From Pseudomonas brassicacearum subsp. neoaurantiaca (lineage in GTDB: Bacteria > Pseudomonadota > Gammaproteobacteria > Pseudomonadales > Pseudomonadaceae), in NCBI RefSeq assembly GCF_013608025.1, contig NZ_VDLV01000015.1, positions 1 through 44,251 on the forward strand: 44,251 nt of DNA, written 5' to 3'. The translations under genes were made by a program, and so were the position numbers. Shown in pieces: positions 33,111 to 41,804 of this stretch (position 1 is its first letter; every line of letters begins with the position of its first letter). Below the pieces are notes generated by a model that worked only from the letters and a program-made list of their open reading frames with translations, searched no databases and was not told where the DNA came from.

Positions 33111-34222
33111 GCGAAGGCCATGTCGCAGACGTGATCGTCATTGGCGCCGGCATCATCGGCGCGGCCTGCGCCCGAAGCCTGGCTCAGCGGGGTTTGCAGG
33201 TGTTGGTGCTGGACGCCGGCTGGCACGGTGCAACGGCGGCCGGCATGGGCCACTTGCTGGTGCTTGATGACAACACGGCGGAGCTGGCCCTCAGTCAATA
33301 TTCCCTGCGACGCTGGCGGGAGTTGGCGCCTGCGCTGCCCGACGCTTGTGCCTGGCGCAACAACGGCACTTTATGGCTGGCGGCCAACGCCGAGGAAATG
33401 GCCGTCGCCCACCGTAAATACCTGAACCTGATGGCCCATGGCGAGGCCTGCGAACTGATTGGCCGCGCCACCTTGCACCAGCGTGAACCGGAACTGCGGG
33501 CGGACCTGGAGGGTGGGTTGCTGATCAAGGGCGACGGCATTCTCTACGCCCCCGCCGCCGCACGCTGGATGCTCGATCACGCCAATATCAGCCAGCAGCG
33601 CGCCGAGGTCAGCGAAGTGGACGGCCACCGTGTGCGCCTCGCCGACGGTCGTTGGCTCAGCGCCGAAGCCGTCGTGCTTGCCAACGGCATCCAGGCCACC
33701 GCCCTGTGCCCGGAACTCCCGATCGAACCCAAGAAAGGCCACCTATTGATCACCGATCGCTACCCCGCCACCGTCAGCCACACCCTGGTCGAGCTGGGTT
33801 ACGTCACCAGCGCACACAACGCCAGCGGACCGTCGGTAGCCTGCAACATCCAACCGCGCCCGACGGGACAATTGTTCATCGGCGCTTCGCGGCAGTTCGG
33901 CAACGTCGATCCCGAGGTGGAAGGCTGGATGCTGGCGAAGATGCTCAAACGCGCCGTTGACTACATGCCAGGGCTGGCGCACCTCAACGGCATCCGCGCC
34001 TGGACCGGTTTTCGCGCGGCGAGCCCCGACGGCTTGCCGCTGGTGGGACAACATCCGCAGCGCCCAGGCCTTTGGCTTGCGGTAGGCCATGAAGGGCTCG
34101 GTGTCACGACCGCACCGGCCACCGCTGACCTGCTGGTTGCCCAGCTGTTCAACGAAACCGCGCCGCTGGCCGCGCAACCTTACCTGCCGCAGCGCTTTTT
34201 GGGAGAACCGGCCCATGCCTGA
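33107..34222 (+). CDS. lhpB: D-hydroxyproline dehydrogenase, FAD-dependent beta subunit
   Basis: A 371-residue DAO-family flavoprotein. The start is GTG at 33107 inside a GTGA overlap with the epimerase stop. Dinucleotide-binding motif at [21 protein letters not shown] (residues 9-28), and near the C-terminus [17 protein letters not shown] and [16 protein letters not shown], typical of glycine/sarcosine/D-amino-acid oxidases. With LhpF and LhpE it forms the membrane-linked or soluble dehydrogenase that oxidises cis-4-hydroxy-D-proline to pyrroline-4-hydroxy-2-carboxylate. The last codons read PAHA-stop within CGGCCCATGCCTGA, a sequence nearly repeated at the start of lhpF beyond a REP insertion. 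Confidence 0.9.
   Translation: MSEGHVADVIVIGAGIIGAACARSLAQRGLQVLVLDAGWHGATAAGMGHLLVLDDNTAELALSQYSLRRWRELAPALPDACAWRNNGTLWLAANAEEMAVAHRKYLNLMAHGEACELIGRATLHQREPELRADLEGGLLIKGDGILYAPAAARWMLDHANISQQRAEVSEVDGHRVRLADGRWLSAEAVVLANGIQATALCPELPIEPKKGHLLITDRYPATVSHTLVELGYVTSAHNASGPSVACNIQPRPTGQLFIGASRQFGNVDPEVEGWMLAKMLKRAVDYMPGLAHLNGIRAWTGFRAASPDGLPLVGQHPQRPGLWLAVGHEGLGVTTAPATADLLVAQLFNETAPLAAQPYLPQRFLGEPAHA
34209..34222. repeat. Direct repeat, left copy, flanking the REP insertion
   Basis: CGGCCCATGCCTGA, containing the lhpB stop codon. The right copy at 34374-34388 differs by one extra C (CGGCCCCATGCCTGA) and contains the lhpF start codon. Confidence 0.75.
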
Positions 34223-34239
34223 AGCCCATCACATATTCC

Positions 34240-34330
34240 CTGTGGCGAGGGAGCTTGCTCCCGCTGGGGCGCGAAGCGGCCCTGTTTTGGCTCTGCTGCG
34301 CAGACCAGCGGGAGCAAGCTCCCTCGCCAC
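34240..34330. repeat. REP pair, type I, inside the lhpB-lhpF junction
   Basis: Inverted CTGTGGCGAGGGAGC and GCTCCCTCGCCAC arms interrupting an otherwise overlapping operon. Flanked by the near-identical direct repeats at 34209-34222 and 34374-34388. Confidence 0.9.
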
Positions 34331-34373
34331 GGGATCGGTGCATCCTCTTGAGATCCGCTTCACCAAGGAGTAT

Positions 34374-34388
34374 CGGCCCCATGCCTGA
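34374..34388. repeat. Direct repeat, right copy, flanking the REP insertion
   Basis: CGGCCCCATGCCTGA, whose ATG at 34381 is the lhpF start. Matches 34209-34222 apart from one C. Confidence 0.75.
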
Positions 34389-34617
34389 GTTATTCCTGGA
34401 CGGCCGCCTGCTGTCAGTCGCCAACGGCACCACCGTCGCGGCAGCATTGGCGTTGGGTGCCGACGGTTGCAGTCGCACCTCGGTCAGCGGCCAACGCAGA
34501 GCGCCCTTGTGCGGCATGGGTATCTGCCAGGAATGCCGGGTGATGATCGACGGCCGTCGGCGCCTGGCCTGCCAGACCTTGTGCCGCGACGGCATGCACG
34601 TGGACACCCGACCATGA
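34381..34617 (+). CDS. lhpF: D-hydroxyproline dehydrogenase, 2Fe-2S gamma subunit
   Basis: A 78-residue ferredoxin-like electron-transfer subunit. Cluster-binding cysteines are C44-x4-C49-x2-C52 (CGMGICQEC) and C64 (RLACQTL), the plant-type 2Fe-2S pattern shared with small subunits of heteromeric sarcosine/hydroxyproline dehydrogenases. The start at 34381 has AAGGAG about 10 nt upstream (34365-34370). That site is just past the REP, so the REP insertion left the gene with its own ribosome site. Its stop overlaps the lhpE start as ATGA. Confidence 0.9.
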   Translation: MPELFLDGRLLSVANGTTVAAALALGADGCSRTSVSGQRRAPLCGMGICQECRVMIDGRRRLACQTLCRDGMHVDTRP

Positions 34618-35870
34618 CCGAATTCGCCGACATCCTTATCATCGGCGCCGGCCCCGCCGGCATGGCCGCGGCCCTTGCTGCGGAGAGTAGCGGTGCACGC
34701 ATCGTGCTGCTGGACGACAACCCGAATCCTGGCGGACAGATCTGGCGCGACGGACCCCAGGCCCACTTGCCTGCCGAGGCGCGACAAATGCGAGAGCGCT
34801 TGCGCGCCTACGCCAACGTGCACTGCCACGTGGACACCCGGGTAATCGCCAACGCTGCCGAGAAAACCCTGTTGGTGGAAAATGCCGAGCAGGGTTGGTT
34901 GATCGCTTACGACCGTTTGATCCTGTGCACCGGCGCCCGGGAATTGCTGCTGCCCTTCCCCGGCTGGACGCTGCCTGGTGTCACCGGTGCTGGCGGGCTG
35001 CAAGCGCTGGTCAAGGGCGGTCTGCCCGTGCGCAGCGAGCGACTGGTCATTGCCGGCAGCGGTCCTCTGTTGTTGGCAAGCGCTGCCACGGCCCGGCATC
35101 ACGGGGCGCAAGTGCTTCGAATTGCCGAACAGGCCAGCCGCGCGGCCGTGGCGAGTTTCGCCGCAAAACTGCCCCGTTGGCCGGGCAAGCTATGGCAGTC
35201 GTTCAGCCTGTTCGATGCTCACTACCGCACCGGCACTCATGTGCTGGAAGCCCTGGGGCGGGACAAGCTCGAAGGCGTGCGTCTGCTGCAACAAGGCAAG
35301 ACGGTAGAGTTGGCCTGCGACCGTTTGGCCTGTGGCTTCGGGCTGATTCCCAATACCCAGCTGGGCCAGGCGCTGTGTTGCGCGCTCGATGGACAGGCGC
35401 TTGCGGTTGATGAGTTCCAGGCCACCACACGCGACGACCATTACGCCGCTGGCGAATGCACTGGTTTCGGCGGCAGCGAACTGGCGCTGGTCGAAGGAGC
35501 CATCGCCGGCTACGCCGCGGTCGGCAATAGCGCTGCCGCCCAGCAACTATGGCCACGGCGCGTGCGCTGGCAGGGTTTCGCCCGGGCATTGAACCAGGCG
35601 TTTGCTCTGGATGGCCGTTTGAAAAGCTTGGCGCGGGGCGATACGTTGGTCTGTCGCTGTGAGGATGTCCCCTATGAGGCGCTGAGCGGCCATACCGATT
35701 GGCGCGAAGCGAAGCTGGCCAGCCGTTGCGGGATGGGGGCTTGTCAGGGCCGGGTTTGCGGTGCGGCGCTGGAACATTTGTTTGGCTGGAAGTCGCCGGT
35801 TCCTCGTCCTCCATTTAGTCCGGCACTGGTTGAGACGTTGATCAGGCTGGAAGATGCGTCGTCTGGCTGA
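34614..35870 (+). CDS. lhpE: D-hydroxyproline dehydrogenase, FAD-dependent alpha subunit
   Basis: A 418-residue flavoprotein of the opine/hydroxyproline dehydrogenase large-subunit class. First Rossmann motif ILIIGAGPAGMAAALAA (residues 7-23), second LVIAGSGPLLLASAATARHHGA (about 143-164), and a C-terminal BFD-like 2Fe-2S domain with C347-R-C349 and C372-x4-C377 (LVCRCEDVPYEAL, CGMGACQGRVCG). It probably carries FAD plus the cluster that links LhpB and LhpF electron flow. Starts at the ATGA overlap with lhpF. It ends the dehydrogenase operon; a 306-bp gap with a REP follows. Confidence 0.9.
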   Translation: MTEFADILIIGAGPAGMAAALAAESSGARIVLLDDNPNPGGQIWRDGPQAHLPAEARQMRERLRAYANVHCHVDTRVIANAAEKTLLVENAEQGWLIAYDRLILCTGARELLLPFPGWTLPGVTGAGGLQALVKGGLPVRSERLVIAGSGPLLLASAATARHHGAQVLRIAEQASRAAVASFAAKLPRWPGKLWQSFSLFDAHYRTGTHVLEALGRDKLEGVRLLQQGKTVELACDRLACGFGLIPNTQLGQALCCALDGQALAVDEFQATTRDDHYAAGECTGFGGSELALVEGAIAGYAAVGNSAAAQQLWPRRVRWQGFARALNQAFALDGRLKSLARGDTLVCRCEDVPYEALSGHTDWREAKLASRCGMGACQGRVCGAALEHLFGWKSPVPRPPFSPALVETLIRLEDASSG

Positions 35871-36176
35871 GAACGGTTGTCTGCGATTGCTCCATCGACC
35901 TCTCCCTGGTAGGCACCGCGCTTCCCCTGTGGGAGCGAGCCTGCTCGCGAAGAGGCCGCTACATCCAGAATTTTCATCGGCTGAGCCTCCGCCTTCGCGA
36001 GCAGGCTCGCTCCCACACGGATCTATTCAGCAGCCACAAAATTCATGCAGTGGTTGGGGCAAAAGCGCTTCCGAAGAAACGGATATACGTCTGGAAAGCC
36101 TCGCTCACGACAAGCCGTGACAAATACCGCATTTCAATCAAGACTCCACCTCTGAACATAAAGACGAAGCAGCGCC
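35871..36176. other. Intergenic region between lhpE and the AraC-type regulator
   Basis: A 306-bp gap. It holds the type II REP pair at 35927-36017 (arms CTGTGGGAGCGAGCCTGC and GCAGGCTCGCTCCCACA) and, from about 36020 to 36176, the presumed promoter of the AraC-type gene. No operator could be assigned. Confidence 0.4.
35927..36017. repeat. REP pair, type II
   Basis: Inverted CTGTGGGAGCGAGCCTGCTC and GCAGGCTCGCTCCCACA arms, downstream of lhpE. The arms carry a CCTG/CAGG variant of the commoner CTTG/CAAG core. Confidence 0.9.
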
Positions 36177-36926
36177 ATGTATCCCTCGCTGACCACCTTC
36201 ACTCCGTGCGACCTGGACACCCTGCTACGCAGCCTGCAACCCATCGCGCCGTTGCTCGATACCCTCACGGACACGGTGTTTTTCATTAAGGACGACCAGG
36301 CCCGCTACGCCTTCGTCAACCAGACCCTCGCCCGGCGTTGCGGCTTCAAGCAATGCGATGGCCTGCTCGGCCTCACCGCAGAACAGGTATTCCCGGAGCG
36401 CTTCGGCCCGCTGTACACCGAACAGGATCGACGCGTGCTCGCCAGCGGACGCGAGCTGGCCGACCAGCTCGAATTGCACCTTTATTACGGCAACCAGCCG
36501 GTGTGGTGCCTGACCCACAAGCTCGCCTTGCGCGAACCCTCAGGCCGGATCGTTGGCCTGGCGGGGATCTCCCGTGATTTGCAATCGCCGCAATCAAGCC
36601 ATCCGGCCTTTCAGAAACTGGCGGCGGTGGATGCGCATATCAAGCTGCACTTCGCCCGTCCCATCAGCCTGGCCGAACTCACCGCCATTGCCGGCTTGTC
36701 GGTGGCGCAATTGGAGCGACACTGCAAGCGCATCTTCCAACTCACGCCCCGGCAGATGATTCACAAGGCGCGCCTGGAGGAGGCCTCGCGACTGTTACTG
36801 GAACAGGATTTGCCCATCACCGAAATTGCCCTGCGCTGTGGCTACACCGATCACAGTGCGTTCAGCCGTCAATTCCGTGCGCTGACAAGCCTTTCCCCCA
36901 GCCAGTACCGAGAAAACCAGCGCTGA
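36177..36926 (+). CDS. AraC-family regulator with PAS domain, LhpR-like
   Basis: A 249-residue transcription factor. N-terminal PAS-like domain (about residues 24-135: DTVFFIKDDQARYAFVNQTLARRCG, later GRIVGLAGISRDLQ) followed by a C-terminal AraC helix-turn-helix pair (about 152-245: ISLAELTAIAGLSVAQLERHCKRIFQLTPRQMI, then PITEIALRCGYTDHSAFSRQFRALTSLSPSQYR). The AraC regulator of hydroxyproline catabolism in P. aeruginosa and P. putida (LhpR) is adjacent to the same set of genes, so this is its probable counterpart. A REP separates it from lhpE, so it is likely independently transcribed. Confidence 0.83.
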   Translation: MYPSLTTFTPCDLDTLLRSLQPIAPLLDTLTDTVFFIKDDQARYAFVNQTLARRCGFKQCDGLLGLTAEQVFPERFGPLYTEQDRRVLASGRELADQLELHLYYGNQPVWCLTHKLALREPSGRIVGLAGISRDLQSPQSSHPAFQKLAAVDAHIKLHFARPISLAELTAIAGLSVAQLERHCKRIFQLTPRQMIHKARLEEASRLLLEQDLPITEIALRCGYTDHSAFSRQFRALTSLSPSQYRENQR

Positions 36927-37094
36927 CATTGTTCCTTTCCGGGGCGTATTCCCATCCACTGCTCCCATCTGTAACACCGCCTAACGTTCTCTCCCACCGG
37001 CTGCCATCCTTACCGATCAAATAATCGACGGATAATCAAAGGCTTATAAAAATCGAGCTGGCAACGCAAAACAGGCACGTCGATTGCTTATCTA

Positions 37095-37124
37095 ATATCG
37101 TATACGAAATCCTCAATACGATAT
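37095..37124. promoter_or_regulatory. Putative GntR operator at the transporter operon promoter
   Basis: A perfect TCGTATACGA palindrome (37098-37107) and, overlapping, a 9-bp inverted pair ATATCGTAT (37095-37103) and ATACGATAT (37116-37124). The 12-mer CGTATACGAAAT (37099-37110) recurs exactly at 43129-43140. Lies 30-60 nt upstream of the binding-protein start, probably overlapping its promoter. Confidence 0.6.
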
Positions 37125-37155
37125 CTCACCGCATTTATTCGACAGCGAGGCCTTT

Positions 37156-37974
37156 ATGAAAAACCGTGCATTAGCCGCAGCCCTCAGCGTTGTCCTCTTT
37201 CCACTGATTGCACTTCCCGCCCACGCCGACAAGCTCGATGACATCATCGGCTCGGGCAAGCTGCGTTGCGCCGTGACACTGGATTTTCCACCGATGGGCT
37301 TTCGCGATGAAAGCAACAAGCCGGCCGGATTCGACGTGGACTATTGCAACGACCTGGCAAAAGTCCTTGGCGTAGACGCCGAGGTGGTCGAAACCCCGTT
37401 CTCCGATCGAATCCCGGCACTGATTTCAGGCCGCGCGGATGTCATCGTCGCCTCCACGTCCGATACCCTGGAGCGGGCCAAGACCGTTGGCCTGACCGTG
37501 CCCTACTTCGCCTTCCAAATGGTCGTGCTGACCCGCGACGACACTGGCATCAACAGCTATGCCGACCTCAAGGGCAAGAAACTCGGCAACACCAGCAGCA
37601 CCTATGAAGCCATCGCCCTGGAGAAAGACCAGAAGAGTTGGGGCAGCGGCAGTTTCCGTGCCTATCAGTCGCAGAACGACACATTGCTGGCCGTGGCCCA
37701 AGGACACATCGATGCCACCGTCGTCACCAACACCGTGGCCGCCGCCACCATCAAATCGGGCAAGTACAAGGGTCTGAAAATCGCCGGTAATGCGCCCTAC
37801 GTCATCGACTACGTGTCCCTCGGCGCCAAGCGCAGCGAGTACGGGCTCATCAACTACCTCAACCTGTTCGTCAACCAGCAAGTGCGCACCGGTCGGTACA
37901 ACGAGCTGTTCGTCAAATGGGTCGGCACGGAAATCCCGCCGGCCAACCTGACCGTGCCTCAGGTCTATTATTGA
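37156..37974 (+). CDS. ABC transporter substrate-binding protein (polar amino acid type)
   Basis: A 272-residue periplasmic protein, signal peptide residues 1-24 (ending PAHA). The fold is SBP_bac_3: GKLRCAVTLDFPPMGFRDESNKPAGFDVDYCNDLAKVLG, then DVIVASTSDTLERAKTVG and the C-terminal LNLFVNQQVRTGRYNELFVKWVG. A GAGG site precedes ATG. It starts an operon that continues with aconitase X, two permeases, an ATPase and later the racemase-like and DapA-like genes. The substrate is probably a hydroxyproline (inference from context); P. aeruginosa has the same binding protein next to the same genes. Confidence 0.85.
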   Translation: MKNRALAAALSVVLFPLIALPAHADKLDDIIGSGKLRCAVTLDFPPMGFRDESNKPAGFDVDYCNDLAKVLGVDAEVVETPFSDRIPALISGRADVIVASTSDTLERAKTVGLTVPYFAFQMVVLTRDDTGINSYADLKGKKLGNTSSTYEAIALEKDQKSWGSGSFRAYQSQNDTLLAVAQGHIDATVVTNTVAAATIKSGKYKGLKIAGNAPYVIDYVSLGAKRSEYGLINYLNLFVNQQVRTGRYNELFVKWVGTEIPPANLTVPQVYY

Positions 37975-37984
37975 GGAGCGCGGC

Positions 37985-39763
37985 ATGCCAAGCACGCCTA
38001 TCTGCTTGCAAGGTCGCAGCCTGGTGGAGGGTGCCGCCCAGGGCACCCTGCTGTTCGCCGACGTTGGCTTGAGCTTCTGGGGCGGAGTCGATGCCGCCAC
38101 CGGCGAGGTAATCGACCGGCATCACCCCCTTAGCGGCGAATGCCTGGCGGGTCGGGTGTTGGCGATTCCCAGTGGACGTGGATCCTGCACCGGCAGCAGC
38201 GTGCTGATGGAACTCATCAGCAACGGCCACGCGCCAGCCGCCCTGGTGCTGGCCGAGGCCGACGAAATCCTGGTCTTGGGTGTGCGGGTGGCCGAGGTGA
38301 TTTTCCAACGCTCGCTTCCCGTGTTGTGCATCGGTCACGAGGCGTTCGTGGGTTTACGGGGGCAAGGATTCGCGCGCCTCGAGGGCAGTTCCCTGACGTT
38401 GTCCGGGCGCCGGCCCAATGATCAATGGTACGCGGCGGATATTCCCTCGCAGCCGCTGGTGTCTTCCACCGTCCGTTTGACCGAGCGGGACCAGGCGTTG
38501 CTTGACGGCGCACACGGCAAGGCTGCGCAAGTGGCGATGCAAATTGTCCTGCGCATGGCCGAGATCCAGGGCGCCGATGAGCTGCTGGACATCACCCAGG
38601 CGCACATCGACGGCTGCATCTATACCGGCCCGGCCAGCCTGCGTTTTGCCGAACAGTTGGTGCAGTGGGGAGCGAAAGTGAGCGTGCCCACGACACTCAA
38701 CTCGATTTCCGTGGACCAACGCCGCTGGCGCGAGCTGGGCGTCGACCCGGCGTTGGGCGAACCGGCCAGCGCCTTGGGCGACGCTTATATGGCCATGGGC
38801 GCACAGTTGAGCTTCACTTGCGCGCCCTACCTGCTCGACACCGCGCCCGTTGTCGGCGAGCAAATCGTTTGGGCCGAATCGAATGCGGTGGTCTATGCCA
38901 ACAGCGTGCTCGGCGCTCGCACGCAGAAATACCCGGACTTCCTCGATATCTGCATCGCACTGTGCGGCCGCGCGCCGTTGGCCGGCTGTCATCTCGATGA
39001 CCAGCGCAAGGCCGGGCTGATCATCGAAGTCCCCAAGCTCGACTCAACGGATGACAGCTTCTACCCGCTGTTGGGTTATCACATCGGCAGTCTGACGGGC
39101 CGACGTATTCCGCTGATTCGAGGGCTGGAAAACGCCGCGCCCAACCTCGACGACCTGAAGGCTTTTGGCGCCGCGTTCGCCACCACCAGCGCGGCGCCGC
39201 TGTTCCACATCGCCGGGGTGACGCCAGAGGCCATGGACCCGGCCCAGGTTCAGGACCGCCAGGCGCAATTACCGGTGGAAACCTTGGACGCTGCGGGATT
39301 GCTCGCCAGTTGGCGCGAACTCAACAGCGCACGGCACAGGCACGTGGACGTGGTTTCCCTGGGCAATCCGCATTTTTCTCTTAGTGAATTCGCCGCGTTG
39401 GCACGCCTTTGTGCGGGGCGGTGCAAACACCCCGACGTGGTCCTGGCGATCACCTGCGGCCGGGCCGTGCTGGAGCAGGCGCGCCAAGCCGGTTATCTGG
39501 AGGCGATCCAGGCCTTCGGCGCAACGCTGGTGACCGACACGTGCTGGTGCATGCTGGGCGAACCGGTGATCCCGCCGGCCGCCACCACGCTGATGACCAA
39601 CTCCGGCAAATACGCGCACTACGCACCGGGCCTGGTGGGACGTGGCGTGCATTTCGCCAGTTTGGCCGAGTGCGTCGAGGCCGCCTGCTCCGCCACGGCC
39701 AGCGGCGAGCCGCCGAACTGGCTGCAACCCTCCGGCCCCAAGGGGAATCCAAGCCATGTTTGA
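37985..39763 (+). CDS. Aconitase X, fused type; cis-3-hydroxy-L-proline dehydratase
   Basis: A 592-residue cytoplasmic AcnX enzyme with the small (DUF126-like, about residues 5-135; SGRGSCTGSSVLMELISNG) and large (DUF521-like, about 160-585) subunits joined in one chain. GAGGAG lies 6-7 nt upstream. Large-part landmarks are the Cys-rich DITQAHIDGCIYTG, then SFTCAPYLLD, GCHLD, and the terminal VTDTCWCMLGEPV with TNSGKYAHYAPGL. Fused AcnX from bacteria dehydrates cis-3-hydroxy-L-proline to pyrroline-2-carboxylate using an iron-sulphur cluster. Sits between the binding protein and permeases, and overlaps the first permease by 8 nt. This extends the cluster from 4- to 3-hydroxyproline. Confidence 0.88.
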   Translation: MPSTPICLQGRSLVEGAAQGTLLFADVGLSFWGGVDAATGEVIDRHHPLSGECLAGRVLAIPSGRGSCTGSSVLMELISNGHAPAALVLAEADEILVLGVRVAEVIFQRSLPVLCIGHEAFVGLRGQGFARLEGSSLTLSGRRPNDQWYAADIPSQPLVSSTVRLTERDQALLDGAHGKAAQVAMQIVLRMAEIQGADELLDITQAHIDGCIYTGPASLRFAEQLVQWGAKVSVPTTLNSISVDQRRWRELGVDPALGEPASALGDAYMAMGAQLSFTCAPYLLDTAPVVGEQIVWAESNAVVYANSVLGARTQKYPDFLDICIALCGRAPLAGCHLDDQRKAGLIIEVPKLDSTDDSFYPLLGYHIGSLTGRRIPLIRGLENAAPNLDDLKAFGAAFATTSAAPLFHIAGVTPEAMDPAQVQDRQAQLPVETLDAAGLLASWRELNSARHRHVDVVSLGNPHFSLSEFAALARLCAGRCKHPDVVLAITCGRAVLEQARQAGYLEAIQAFGATLVTDTCWCMLGEPVIPPAATTLMTNSGKYAHYAPGLVGRGVHFASLAECVEAACSATASGEPPNWLQPSGPKGNPSHV

Positions 39764-40421
39764 CTACAGCTTCCAATGGCGCCCGGCGTTGCGCGCCCTG
39801 CCCGATATGCTCGCCGGCGCCTGGGTGACCTTCGAGACCGCCGCGCTGTCGATGATCTTCGGCGTGCTGATCGCCCTGGTCCTGACGGTGATGCGCCAGG
39901 CGCGTCATCCCCTGCTGCGGGGTGTCGGCAACGGCTGGGTATCGATCGCCCGCAACACGCCGTCGTTGTTCCAGATCTACATCCTCTACTTCGGCCTCGG
40001 CTCCCTCGGGTTGCACGTCAGTTCGTGGTTCGCCCTGCTGGCGGGCATTACCTTCAACAACGCCGGCTACCTGGCGGAGAACTTTCGCGGCGGCCTCAAG
40101 GCCGTGCCAGGCACGCAGATGCGCGCCGCTCGTTCCCTGGGCATGAGCGCGTTCCAGGCCTACCGGATGATCATCGTCCCGCAACTGCTGCGCATCGTTT
40201 TCTACCCGCTGACCAACCAAATGGTCTGGGCGGTGCTGATGACGTCCCTGGGCGTGGTGGTCGGCCTGAACAACGACCTCACCGGAGTCACACAGGAATA
40301 CAACGTCAAGACGTTCCGCACCTTCGAATATTTCGCCCTTGCGGCGCTGCTCTATTACCTGATCGCCAAGTTGATCGTCGGGCTGGCCCGACTGTTGTCC
40401 TGGCGCCTGTTTCGTTATTGA
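39756..40421 (+). CDS. ABC transporter permease, HisM/HisQ type (first)
   Basis: A 221-residue inner-membrane permease. The ATG at 39756 overlaps the AcnX stop (8 nt). Hydrophobic segments start near ALSMIFGVLIALVLTVM. The permease EAA-like loop is the segment around GLKAVPGTQMRAARSLGMSAFQAYRMIIVPQLLR. It forms a heterodimer with the next gene product and imports polar amino acids of the type bound by the upstream protein. It lies in the transporter operon between aconitase X and the second permease. Confidence 0.88.
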   Translation: MFDYSFQWRPALRALPDMLAGAWVTFETAALSMIFGVLIALVLTVMRQARHPLLRGVGNGWVSIARNTPSLFQIYILYFGLGSLGLHVSSWFALLAGITFNNAGYLAENFRGGLKAVPGTQMRAARSLGMSAFQAYRMIIVPQLLRIVFYPLTNQMVWAVLMTSLGVVVGLNNDLTGVTQEYNVKTFRTFEYFALAALLYYLIAKLIVGLARLLSWRLFRY

Positions 40422-40433
40422 GGAGGGCTGGTC

Positions 40434-41084
40434 ATGTTTTCTACAAGCCTTACCGTCAACGACCTGTTGTATCTGCTCGAGGGTGCCTGGGTCACGGTGC
40501 AATTGACCGCCTGGTCGATCCTGCTCGGCACCTTGGCCGGGCTACTGTTCGGTTTGCTGCGAGCGCTGTTGCCTCGGGTGAGCCTGCCACTCGCCTGGGT
40601 GCTGGATGCGTTTCGCAGCGTGCCGCTGCTGATCCAGTTCGTTCTGTTCAACTCGCTCAAGAGCATCGTCGGCCTGGACCTCAGCGCCTTTGCCGTCGGT
40701 TGCATCGTGCTCGGGGTCTATGCCGCTGCGTATTTCACCGAGATCGTCCGGGGTGGCGTGCTGGCGGTGCCGCTGAGTACCCGGCGGGCCAGCCGGTCAT
40801 TGGGCCTGAGCTATTTGCAGGACCTGCGTTTCATCGTCCTGCCGATTGCCACTCGCGTGGCGTTCCCCGGTTGGCTGAACCTGGTCCTCGGGGTCATGAA
40901 AGACACTGCACTGGTGATGTGGATCGGCATCGTCGAGCTGCTGCGGGCTTCGCAAACCATCGTCACGCGGATTCAGGAACCCCTGCTGGTGCTGTGCATC
41001 GCGGGCCTCATCTACTACGTCATGAGCCTGGTGGTCGCCCGCCTCGGCGCACGCCTGGAAAGAAGGTGGCAGGAAAATGATTGA
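40434..41084 (+). CDS. ABC transporter permease, HisM/HisQ type (second)
   Basis: A 216-residue inner-membrane permease, start 12 nt after the first permease with GAGGAGGG directly upstream. Membrane segments and the loop RGGVLAVPLSTRRASRSLGLSYLQDLRFIVLP carry the conserved EAA-type interaction motif for the ATPase. It overlaps the ATPase gene by 8 nt (ATGATTGA). Together the two permeases give the typical polar-amino-acid importer. Confidence 0.88.
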   Translation: MFSTSLTVNDLLYLLEGAWVTVQLTAWSILLGTLAGLLFGLLRALLPRVSLPLAWVLDAFRSVPLLIQFVLFNSLKSIVGLDLSAFAVGCIVLGVYAAAYFTEIVRGGVLAVPLSTRRASRSLGLSYLQDLRFIVLPIATRVAFPGWLNLVLGVMKDTALVMWIGIVELLRASQTIVTRIQEPLLVLCIAGLIYYVMSLVVARLGARLERRWQEND

Positions 41085-41799
41085 GATCGAAAACGTGCAC
41101 AAATCCTTTGGCAACCTGGAGGTGGTCAAGGGCGTCAGCCTGACGGTGGACAAGGGCGAAGTCGTGTCGATCATCGGTGGCTCCGGCTCCGGAAAATCGA
41201 CGTTGCTGATGTGCATCAACGGCCTGGAGCCGATCCAGAAAGGCAGTATTCGCGTGGACGGCGTGGAGGTTCACGACAGCGCCACCGACCTCAACCGGCT
41301 GCGGCAGAAGATCGGCATCGTCTTCCAGCAATGGAACGCCTTTCCCCACCTGACCGTGCTGGAAAACGTGATGCTGGCGCCGCGCAAGGTGCTGGGCAAG
41401 AGCAAGCAGGACGCCGAAGCGCTGGCGGTGCGGCAACTTGAACACGTGGGCCTGGGGGACAAGCTCAAGGCCTTTCCCGGCAAGCTCTCCGGCGGACAGC
41501 AGCAGCGCATGGCGATCGCCCGCGCCCTGGCAATGTCGCCGGACTACATGCTGTTCGACGAGGCCACCTCGGCCCTCGACCCGCAACTGGTCGGCGAAGT
41601 GCTGGACACCATGCGCATGCTCGCCGAAGACGGCATGACCATGGTGCTGGTGACCCACGAGATCCGCTTCGCCCGGGACGTGTCCGACCGGGTGGCGTTC
41701 TTCTGCAACGGGCGGGTCCATGAGATCGGGCCGCCGGACCAGGTGATCGGCAATCCGGTGCAGCCGGAGACGGCGGCGTTCCTGAAATCGGTGAAATAG
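41077..41799 (+). CDS. ABC transporter ATP-binding protein (polar amino acid type)
   Basis: A 240-residue ATPase. Walker A GGSGSGKST, Q-loop GIVFQQWNAFPHLT, signature LSGGQQQRMAIARAL, Walker B MLFDEATSALDP and switch-loop VTHEIRFARDVSDRV are all intact. The GlnQ/HisP class matches the permeases. It shares an 8-nt overlap with the second permease. A REP block and about 140 nt then separate it from the racemase-like gene, which may therefore be expressed less or from its own promoter. Confidence 0.92.
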   Translation: MIEIENVHKSFGNLEVVKGVSLTVDKGEVVSIIGGSGSGKSTLLMCINGLEPIQKGSIRVDGVEVHDSATDLNRLRQKIGIVFQQWNAFPHLTVLENVMLAPRKVLGKSKQDAEALAVRQLEHVGLGDKLKAFPGKLSGGQQQRMAIARALAMSPDYMLFDEATSALDPQLVGEVLDTMRMLAEDGMTMVLVTHEIRFARDVSDRVAFFCNGRVHEIGPPDQVIGNPVQPETAAFLKSVK

Positions 41800-41804
41800 C
41801 GGAT

